From Labyrinthula sp. Ha (Eukaryota; Sar; Bigyra; Labyrinthulida; Labyrinthulaceae): 64,000 nucleotides of DNA. Shown in pieces: positions 53,469 through 61,700 of the stretch. Under the pieces are notes generated by a model, which saw only the letters and a list, made by a program, of their open reading frames with translations, was not told the origin of the DNA and searched no databases. The position numbers and the translations under genes are program-made. Every line of letters begins with the position of its first letter. Positions within the stretch are counted from its first letter, which is position 1. The stretch spans positions 1-64,000 of the forward strand of contig JAALGZ010000043.1 in assembly GCA_015227615.1 (NCBI GenBank). Reading direction: 5' to 3'.

Positions 53469-54138
53469 TTAGTTTATTACTCCACAGTTTGCAATCACTA
53501 TTGGTGTGACTGGTTTTCCCTTTTGTGCAAGTACATTAGTTATATTCTTTAAGATACTTTCAGTTTCTTCATTCTTTGTCATTTGCCCAATAGCAACGTT
53601 TCTCCCATCTAGGTGTCGTGATTCCTTAGCAACAACAAAAAATCCAGTCGAGTTTTCATCTACTCCACTGTTTGTAAGACTAAGTGTTCCAGTGATATGC
53701 CGAAGAAAGAACCCTTCATCTTCTAAGGGCTCATAATATTCCTCAAATGAATCTTTGTCTGCAGCGGAAAAGAACTTATCGCTCAGCACTTGGTTGACTT
53801 CCTTGCCTTTGTATCCTATAGCTTAGTGTGGAAACGCAAAGAGTACCAGAATTTATGAGAGATAAAAATCTTTCACAAGTTTTAGGCAGTAAGTCGTTGT
53901 ATATTGTGAACTCAAGAGACCCTAATGTTTGAAGTCGAGATTGAGTCTTTTCCGCAAACTCAAAGAAGACAACTGGTCTCTTATGTCCATTTCTTGTGGG
54001 GATATCATTCACAGTTTCAAGAGCAGCCTGGCGCGTAGGTTCGTTTTCTATTTTTTCTAGATGCCTGAAATACCAATCATAATTCTTGGAGCTTCTACTT
54101 GCTCTTGACGAATGAATCAATCTTTTAGACAACTTCAT
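53469..54138 (-). CDS. Divergent cyclophilin-like protein (31-nt intron), active site lost
   Basis: Exon 1 is 54138-53847, exon 2 is 53815-53469; total 212 residues. Splicing gives LINSGYKGKEVNQVL, the family block F-x(3)-C-x-G-x-x-Y-x-G-x-x-F-H-R-V-I. The cyclophilin fold is followed from VVFFEFAEK and LGSLEFTIYNDLLPKTCERF (strand and helix 1) to ITGTLSLTNSGVDENSTGFFVV and LDGRNVAIGQM. The catalytic Arg of FHRVI is Gln, and the His of LDGKHVVFG is Asn; the Gln of GSQFFI is Thr. So prolyl-isomerase activity is very unlikely, and a binding or scaffold role is more probable. The N-terminal ~45 residues are basic and Ser/Arg-rich (RLIHSSRASRSSKNYDW), possibly a targeting sequence. Confidence 0.82.
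53816..53846 (-). other. 31-nt spliceosomal intron
   Basis: On the minus strand it starts GTACTCTTTG and ends AAGCTATAG, with ACTAAG nine nt before the end as a possible branch site. Phase 1. Without removal the frame ends within 15 codons. Confidence 0.88.
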
Positions 54139-54279
54139 TTTCTACGGTTTTTGAATTATCCAAATGTCTTATTTGGCCATATAAATTAACAATTTTAATT
54201 GGTTCGAAATGCAAATCCATTAATTTGATTGGTCTTTAAGCATGAGCAAAACGACATCTAAAACGCACATACCACTGAG

Positions 54280-55620
54280 CTATCTTCGTCTTCTACTTCC
54301 TCTATAAACAAGCTTTGAGTAAATGAAAAATATGGAGCCAAAAATTATAATAACATATCTGAAACCTTGACTGTTTCCTTCAAAAAAAGAAGATAATGGG
54401 TTCAAGGAAGAAGTAGACGCAACCTGTGCTTCTGATAAGTAATTGTACAGTATTACTTTCTTACCTGAAACTTGTCCCAGCCCGGGAAGGGCTGGAAAAA
54501 ACTTTACCAAAACTTTGTCATCGTCCCATAGCTTCGAAGAAACAAATTTTGGTTTCTCTCCTAAGTTTCCATCATTCAAAACGAACTTAAGCAACGTAGA
54601 AGAAAAAAAAGTATACAAGTTAGTTCCAAGAACAGCAACATCAGCGTTTCGTGGATCAGCTGGTCTGCTTGGAAGATTTCCAAGAGCCAGGAGATTTAGT
54701 TTCCATATAGGTTTACAAACACTATAAGGCTTTTTCTGTCCAAAAAGACTTGATGTCTGCTTCGTTTGAATCTGTACTTTACCCTGTGTATCAAACAGGA
54801 CCAAATTTCCATACACAGTGAGAACAAGATGCCAACGATTTGAAGAGACTCTGGTTGCTTTTAATATTTGTTCTGAAGCGGCACATGTTATCACCTTTTT
54901 TCCGTATTCAATATATATACCTTGGTCAGTAAAAGAATATTTTGGTCCTCTCCTTAAGAAGTTTCGCTGTACTTCATTATTATTACTGTCATAAACAAAA
55001 ATATTTACACTTCTTTCAGAGTTGTATACAAAGTTTTCAGTCGAGTTCACTTCAACAAACCTTTTATAATCCCCTGAAAGGTAATAATTCTCGGCAAAAA
55101 TAAATAATTCAAAAGTACGGACTTTTTCTTCTTCCGCACACATTTGTCTAAGTTGAACGAGCGAACTTTTGTCTTGTTTATTAGAAAGTGATATTTCCAA
55201 ATTTATGAGAGCACAATGCTCAGGTAATAAATAAAAAAATTGTTCATGCCCTGATCCAACCTCGCTAATGCTCATTACTTTTTTATTATTTTTCTCAATG
55301 AGCTTAACCAATACAGCAAGTTTGTCTATGAATGGGTTATTTGTTTGTTCTGGGCCCCTTTTGGCAATGAACCGATTACTTAACTTCACTGTTTCTACCC
55401 AAAAATTAAGAGTTAGATACTGTTCATTTTCATTTTCCCATATTTCTATAAAGTCATCAAACACGTCCTCCCTTGGACTATTCATCTCTAGCTTTCCCTC
55501 GACAACTGAAAGCCTCTGTCTTAATTCTTCTATTTCCTCAAAAACATTTGACTCACAAATCTCGTCTTGTGCCGCACAAGCGCTCGTGGTCAAAATAAGA
55601 GCCCAATATATTTTTTTCAT
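54280..55620 (-). CDS. Type I membrane protein of the secretory pathway, unknown
   Basis: 446 residues from ATG 55620 (the frame opens at 55647 with a TTG). The chosen start gives a good signal peptide, MKKIYWALILTTSACAAQ. The lumenal part begins acidic with a short heptad region (VFEEIEELRQRLSVVEGKLEM) and continues as mixed beta-strand sequence with motifs such as WHLVLTVYGNLVLFDTQGKV and DVAVLGTNLYTFF, which recall beta-propeller repeats. One transmembrane helix lies near the end (FRYVIIIFGSIFFIYSKLVY), followed by RGSRRRR, a basic cytosolic tail. No family recognised; an ER or Golgi resident is plausible. Divergent from the next gene with 90 bp between ATGs. Confidence 0.72.
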   Translation of the reverse strand: MKKIYWALILTTSACAAQDEICESNVFEEIEELRQRLSVVEGKLEMNSPREDVFDDFIEIWENENEQYLTLNFWVETVKLSNRFIAKRGPEQTNNPFIDKLAVLVKLIEKNNKKVMSISEVGSGHEQFFYLLPEHCALINLEISLSNKQDKSSLVQLRQMCAEEEKVRTFELFIFAENYYLSGDYKRFVEVNSTENFVYNSERSVNIFVYDSNNNEVQRNFLRRGPKYSFTDQGIYIEYGKKVITCAASEQILKATRVSSNRWHLVLTVYGNLVLFDTQGKVQIQTKQTSSLFGQKKPYSVCKPIWKLNLLALGNLPSRPADPRNADVAVLGTNLYTFFSSTLLKFVLNDGNLGEKPKFVSSKLWDDDKVLVKFFPALPGLGQVSGKKVILYNYLSEAQVASTSSLNPLSSFFEGNSQGFRYVIIIFGSIFFIYSKLVYRGSRRRR

Positions 55621-55710
55621 CGATTTTATTTGTTGTTTTAACTTCAACGGCTATTTGGATATTTATTTGTATAGTTTCTTCCGTTTAATTTGGGAATCAA
55701 ACAAGACGAA
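55621..55710. promoter_or_regulatory. Shared divergent promoter, 90 bp
   Basis: Only 90 bp separate the ATGs of two head-to-head genes (minus 55620, plus 55711), so both 5' UTRs and core promoters must fit or overlap here. AT-rich; no clear TATA box or initiator could be assigned. Confidence 0.5.
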
Positions 55711-57255
55711 ATGATTGAAGTAATCCCGAAAGAAATATGGTTCCCGATGTGGAATGGAACAAGAGATAAGAAACCAATTGAAAAAAAACAGTTCAAAGTT
55801 AAAAACATTTCGAATAAAACTGTGAGACTTAGATTTGTTCTTCCAAAATCTAAAATATTTAGGTTGATTCAACCAGAAAAAGGAATTTGTTTGGCACCTG
55901 GACTAGAAAAAGAATTAAGAGTTGCATACTTGAAGAACAATGAACTCAATTTTTGCGGGTTTCGACTTTTTGACAGAATTAAGATTGGAGTCGTTTCCCC
56001 AGAAGGTTCTTTTTATAAAGTTTTGAACATTTCCACTGATTATGCAGTTAATGAACGAACTTTTCGAATTAACCATGGAGATTCTTTTCTAAAGCTGCAT
56101 GGACTCGAAGTCGGAGCCCAAGCAACTTTCTCTCTTTTTTTGGAAAATAAATCTCCTGAAGACAGTTTCATACGTTGTTACTCTTCCAAAATGATTACCA
56201 TGGAGAAAGAGTTTAAAGTAAGAAGAAATGAAACTAAGAATTCTCAGTTTACATTACAGCCTACGGAATCTGGTTTCTTCACTACAGAAATTATTATTTT
56301 TGTTTACTCTGATGAAGTTCAACAAGAAAGTTTTATTTTTAAAGTCAAACTAAATGGCTTTGTCAAGGATCCATCAATTATTACTTTGGAAGATGAAGTT
56401 CATTTAGAAACTGCACTATTTGGTTCTATCAGTGAAAGAACAATTGAAATCCACTGCGAATGTGAACCTGAGACTGTAGAGGCTGTTGTCATTACTGAAT
56501 CAAGTCCTTTTAGAGTAAAAATTGCAGATAATCCTGATGATAAAAAAAGAAACCTAATAGTGCAGTTTGCTCCTAACATGATTAATCGAGAACAAGGTTT
56601 TATTAAGAATAGATTTACAGAAACGAAAGAAGAGGTAAAAACATTTAAAGATGAAATTATACTGAAGAAGGGAGCACAATCCAAAAGAATACTAGTCTCA
56701 GCAACTGCTGTGGTTCCCTTGCTAATGTTAAAGAGCATAAGAGCGAAGAAAATTCAAGATTCTGATAATCTGCTTCTCCATTTTGAAGAGAAAGGAGTGA
56801 CAAACCAGATTGTGACCCTTATTAATTGTACGAGCAAAGCCTATGCAGGAAATTTAGAAGTATCGATAAGCAAAGCTCCAAATTTTTTTACTCAACCATC
56901 TCAATTTACTTTAGGTGCTGGGGGAACAAAAGATGTTGAGATCAAATACGAGCCTTCTGTTCATTACAAAAGAAAAGAGAGACTGCTGATTAATTTCGAT
57001 GAACTCAGGTTGAGCGAAGCATATACACCAAATATTATTGTTGAAGGAATACCACTTCCCTTAAAGAAATCTTGCAATACTAGACCAATCTATTCACCAT
57101 TTAAACTTTCGAGACAAGCAATGGAAATAGAAGCAAAGTATACTTTTCCAACAAGAACTCTTCAAAGGAAAAAAGAACACAGAGATCAATATATAAAGTT
57201 GCTGAGATTAGCACAGCACAGGAGAAAAATGATAGAATCAAAAGCGAATATATAG
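55711..57255 (+). CDS. ASH/MSP-type immunoglobulin-repeat protein (cilium-type)
   Basis: 514 residues from ATG 55711 (the frame opens at 55690 with a TTG, unlikely as start). It contains successive beta-sandwich repeats of the ASH/MSP kind: FKVKNISNKTVRLRFVLPKS with IFRLIQPEKGICLAPGLEKEL (first), a second from TFSLFLENKSPEDSFIRC to a QPTESGFF region, a third around PFRVKIADNP, and a fourth with VTLINCTSKAYAGNLEVSIS and FTQPSQFTLGAGGTKDVEIKYEPS. The pattern 'x-N-x-S/T ... P-x-x-x-x-L-x-P-G' is typical of CFAP (Hydin, CFAP47, CFAP65) and centrosomal ASH proteins. A basic C-terminal helix follows (RTLQRKKEHRDQYIKLLRLA). Much shorter than Hydin. Likely axonemal or basal-body, in keeping with the CFAP97-like gene 14 kb away. 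Cannot be assigned to one CFAP. Confidence 0.65.
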   Translation: MIEVIPKEIWFPMWNGTRDKKPIEKKQFKVKNISNKTVRLRFVLPKSKIFRLIQPEKGICLAPGLEKELRVAYLKNNELNFCGFRLFDRIKIGVVSPEGSFYKVLNISTDYAVNERTFRINHGDSFLKLHGLEVGAQATFSLFLENKSPEDSFIRCYSSKMITMEKEFKVRRNETKNSQFTLQPTESGFFTTEIIIFVYSDEVQQESFIFKVKLNGFVKDPSIITLEDEVHLETALFGSISERTIEIHCECEPETVEAVVITESSPFRVKIADNPDDKKRNLIVQFAPNMINREQGFIKNRFTETKEEVKTFKDEIILKKGAQSKRILVSATAVVPLLMLKSIRAKKIQDSDNLLLHFEEKGVTNQIVTLINCTSKAYAGNLEVSISKAPNFFTQPSQFTLGAGGTKDVEIKYEPSVHYKRKERLLINFDELRLSEAYTPNIIVEGIPLPLKKSCNTRPIYSPFKLSRQAMEIEAKYTFPTRTLQRKKEHRDQYIKLLRLAQHRRKMIESKANI

Positions 57256-57322
57256 AACAAACAGTGTAAGTATGTTTAACCCGTGACATCTATTAATATA
57301 AACGATAATAAATACAGTATTT

Positions 57323-58512
57323 CTATAAGCTTTCATTAAATTTAAGGGAAGGTGCTGCTGTTTTGGTTAGTGTTCCTGCTGCAATAGTAGATACTTTTCT
57401 TCCACTACTTCTATCAAAATATAACAACATTTCTTTAATCATAAGTAAAGCTCCAGTATCTCTTAACATCTGTAAAAATAAAAGTGCATAATTAATACCA
57501 CCAGGTTTAGGAAAATGTAATTCACTTCTACTTAATTCTGTATCTACAAGGGTAATAAAAGCACTTCCTAATACAGAAAGAAACAACAGAGTAATTGAGA
57601 TCCGTAAGCTTTTTACACATTCTATAACCAGTCTCAACTGTCTTGATATTTCATAATCTCTTAATTCTCCTAAAGTATTTTGAATGACCTTTTGTGCTTT
57701 TTTTATGTATAATAAAGAACCAATATAAAAAGGAATATTTAAAATAGCAGCAACATAAAGAATAGTTGGAGAAATAGCAGTCAGAATAATAAAAGAAACA
57801 ACAATGACAACCTGAAACAAACGAATTCTGGAGAACCTGCTTGAAAAATATGCAACAGCGTTTAATTTATCTCCTTTTTGTGCTGCTGTATATCCAATGT
57901 GTAACCAAGATAATGCAAGCTGAAGAAAAGCGCTAAGGTAAAGAACGATCCATCCAATCGTAGTCCAATCTCTAACATCAGCAATTTTCACTCTTTTCAA
58001 ATTTCCTGCATTACGAATACTTTCAGGACTTAGTGCAGCTACAATGTAAAAAATGTTTGTTAAGAATAATAGTATTGAGAGTAAAAGGATTAAGTATAAT
58101 ACTTGTGCTTTGAGAAGAAATATATTTCTTGTTTGCATTTTTGTTTTTGGCATTTGTTTTACAGATACAGAGCTTTCAGCACTTGTTGTATTTTGTAATC
58201 TTGGTTTCCTTGAATTTTTTGTAAAATCTGTTGTTAGAAAGGTATAAATTCGTTCTGAGATTATTGAAATGTAAAAGAGAGAAAGAAATGCAATAACTGC
58301 AGAGATCATAATAACTGCCACTGTGCCAGGTCCGTACTCTGTACATTTATCCCCTTCCCATCCATAGCTGAACTATAACACAAAGTAAGAATATACAAAA
58401 AGTGACAAGAACAAGAAGAAGAGAAGTTTGAAAAAGACAAATCTTCGTAACAAAATAAAGTACCAATACAGTCAGTATCGACTTCACACTCTTCCAAAAA
58501 TCCAGCACTCAT
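57323..58512 (-). CDS. EGF-like multi-pass membrane protein, copy 2 (29-nt intron)
   Basis: Exon 1 58512-58397, exon 2 58367-57323; 386 residues. N-terminal EGF-like module: ECEVDTDCIGTLFC, then after splicing CSCHFFYGWEGDKC, the same C-x-C-x-x-x-Y-G-W-x-G-x-x-C frame as copy 1. Then about six membrane segments: one around VIMISAVIAFLSLFYISII, another around QVLYLILLLSILLFLTNIFYIV (aligning with copy 1 LLYLLIVLCIFLTFTNITYIL), DWTTIGWIVLYLSAFLQLALSWLHIGY (copy 1 has TACTQLALSWLSIGF), and PKPGGINYALLFLQMLRDTGA near the end. The soluble tail differs from copy 1. Overall identity is moderate, so the duplication is old. Receptor, channel or adhesion function unknown. Convergent with the ASH gene (67 bp). 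Confidence 0.8.
58368..58396 (-). other. 29-nt spliceosomal intron
   Basis: On the minus strand starts GTATATTCTT and ends AGTTCAG. Phase 2, exact positional match to the intron of copy 1 (28530-28558). Confidence 0.85.
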
Positions 58513-58680
58513 ATATTCTTGGTTCTTTTTCTTTCTTCTATTGTTTCCCTTAGTTTATTTTGGCCTTATATATCATGCAAACTGATTATTGCGCCATTTT
58601 TTCAAAATACGGTAAAATGAATCTAGTCCTTGTCCCGAATTTTTTTTTCTGTGGTAACTTCTTACTCATGTCGGTAATGC

Positions 58681-58765
58681 GTCCCGGAATTAATTTAAAA
58701 TCCCGGGTTGCTGACTTAAAATCCCGATACTCGGTAGAACACAAAACCGCGGGTGACACCATTTT
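58681..58765. promoter_or_regulatory. GC-rich upstream patch with direct repeats
   Basis: TTAAAATCCCG occurs at 58695-58705 and 58716-58726, 21 bp apart (two helical turns), near a CCCGGG and a CCGCGGGTGACACC. It lies 170-250 bp upstream of EGF-like copy 2. The GTCACCCG word also appears upstream of copy 1 (about 28733, other orientation). May be transcription-factor sites. Confidence 0.3.
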
Positions 58766-61700
58766 GACGATCAATTCTACCTTTCTATTATTGTTATTTC
58801 TGAGTTAAAATTTTTATAGGAGATGGATAAGTTTTACATGTATAGGTAAATATTTTGTTATCTTAGTGTTCTAATATCGTCTATTCTGTCGGGCACTTGT
58901 CGTATGGATCGAAACGCTGTATTATTTTGTGCGTTTCTAATTTTAAAAACAATATTAAAGTACTTTTAAAATGAAATTTCACACGAAGGTTACCATATTC
59001 TAGTCAAAATCCTCACAAGATTAAACATAGCACACAAGGAAAAAACTTTACACTTCATCATATTCAAAAAGAAATTAATTTTAATAAGACTCAACATGAG
59101 TTTTAGTTCGCACCTACGCAAGGTAGAGAGTCCTGTTATTATCTACTTATATACATATATATATAGATCGTTTTTACACATCATTTAAAATTCTTGGAAG
59201 GAAACTCTTTTGATAAAGTTAAGAAGCATTGTGAAACTGAAGATGAATGCTCGTAACAGATTCCTCAAGAAATAACCCCGCCACATATACCATTGCACAG
59301 TTCACCAAGAAAAACCAGGACCGAGACATAAAGAGAAACTTAATAAGTATATATAGTTTTTTAGTGGTTGCTGGTCTGGATATAACAACTTATAGGGAAA
59401 AAATTAAACATTATAAATTGAACCAACAGAAAGACCTGACCCTTGTACTAATGTCTCAAAATATCTAATATTGTCTTAAGAAACTAACAGGATAGCAGTC
59501 TTGCGAATAATATATTGTTAGAGTTCACTAGGTCGTAGTCGCTACTTGCCCCCGCGCTTCGTGTTTTGAACATTTACTTAAGTGTCAGTAGAAAAACAAT
59601 AGAAATATAAAAATTCCTTACAGACTCATTTGACTGCGCAAACCTTTCAACCCAGTTTAAGGATCTGTAACTCTAATAAAACTTGATTCCGCAGTTATTG
59701 TCGCTGATTCTCGCGTATAAGAGACCACTAATCGGAGCAATCATTTATGAGTAATTTAACTCATACTTTACCAGGACGAAACATATTCAAAATGCAGCTC
59801 ACAAGGTTATTTCTATTTGGGAATAGACAAAAGCTAACTTTTGTGCGAAATTGGACTTTTACTTGAGATCGTAATTCTAGTTTCTAGCATCTAGAATCTC
59901 TAGTATCAGAACTTCCTATAAATTTCAACTTGAAATGTGGAACCCAGAGTTTTGTGATATCTCTATATCAAAATGCGCATCAGTATTTCTACCTGAATAT
60001 GTGTAGCTGCACTATTTATGACCAGTGGGGAATGTTGCAAACTTATGTTGAGTTGGTAGATTTAAACTCGGTTATGAAAATCTTAATTTTTAACAAAGAT
60101 ATTCCGAGTTGAAAAAAACTAACTTTATTTTACTTTTTCTCTTTTTCTTTTTGCTTTTTATTTTTTTACACTTGTTACCTTCCCTTATCATACTTCTCTG
60201 GATACCAACTGTCTGAGTACCAGGTACCTGGGCTACCTTACTTCTTCGGGAACGACAACCTTCTAAAACCAACTAACTACGCAAACAACTAAATACACAA
60301 CAACTTATAGATGAACGAATATGTCTTTTTTGCTCTAAATATTTTATTCTTATGAAATATGAATCAAACCTTTTCCAAAAATTTACATTAGAGATTTTTT
60401 TGGATTCTTAGGCCATTAATAGGTTTGTGATAAATGGTGGAGAACACATTGACACACATTACAAGCGGCAGCAATGATCGGTATTTTTCGTAAAATTGGT
60501 TACAGTGGGTTTGGTTTATCTAGGAGTACCTCTGTAGAAACTTTAAAAAAATGCCCTCATCAGACAAAAACAGTTTACTGTTTCCGTATGTTCGTTTAGC
60601 ATGCCCATGTTTACTTGGCATAGCGGTTTCATTTAAAGACGGCCAGGAGGAGTGTAGCTTTCTTTCCGCGGCCTCTTTGGAACATTTTAGAATTCCAAGG
60701 CAACTTCGAAATAAAGACACCTATCGAGAACCAAAACAATCAGGCTAAATCAGAACTAGTATTCACTTCAAAATTCCCTCAATAGTTTTTTTCTTGAGAA
60801 AAATAAAATTGAACTTGCAAGAGGTCACCAAAAGTATTATTTCAAGCTAGACGAATCCATTTTTTATAGTTGTAACCTTCCTAGCCAATGAATACATAAT
60901 TCGTCAGAGGTAAAAATAATAAAAAACCAAGTCAAAAACTTAAAAGGTTCTATGGCTAGATTTCTTTTAGAAGTTCAATATCTCCAGTAAAAATATAGAA
61001 GGAATTAATACTATTAAACAGTCATCTGAGTGGGTTAGTTTGTGGCTTAAGTCAGCTGCTAGATGGGCCCCATAAACATATATTGAACAAAAGAAAACTG
61101 AAAATAGTTGAACACCAGGAAAAGTCCTTTTAGTTGCGCATGTTAGATACTGTAGACACGTCTATAGGAAAACTGCATATAATGCTTTTTATCCACATTA
61201 ACTGCTGGGTTCATTGCTTAATCATCTGAAAAGCTGAAGAAGTGATGAAAAATAGAACAAATTCCCAGCTATACTTAGTCCATGATCCATTATAACCTTT
61301 CTTCTAACAAAAATATATAATCACAGTAAAATACTTAGTGTTACATGCCACTATAATAAATGTAACATTAAGATCCATAATACATTATATAAAACTATTA
61401 TTTTCTTGTTGATGACACTACGTAGTTCTACACTCTGTAACCAGTTTATTAAGTTGACGTCCTATTTTAAATTTTTCGTCTCTTGGTTATTGCTGTATCC
61501 TTTGGGTAATATACAATCTCAATAATTTATAGAAATACATGATTATATACGTTAGGGAACAGTTGCTTGCACTTTTAGGAAATGCCTTAAAAGCTCTATG
61601 TAGCTCATGTACTACCTCTAACTAGCTAATAACTGCTAATAATTATCTGGGACTACAGCGGTAAGCCAGAAAAAAAACTTGCCTATGAACCAAATTGGAT

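Noticed and set aside
60520-60748. ORFs on both strands in a balanced-composition patch
   Set aside because: Equally long frames on both strands and no motif on either; cannot tell a gene from chance.
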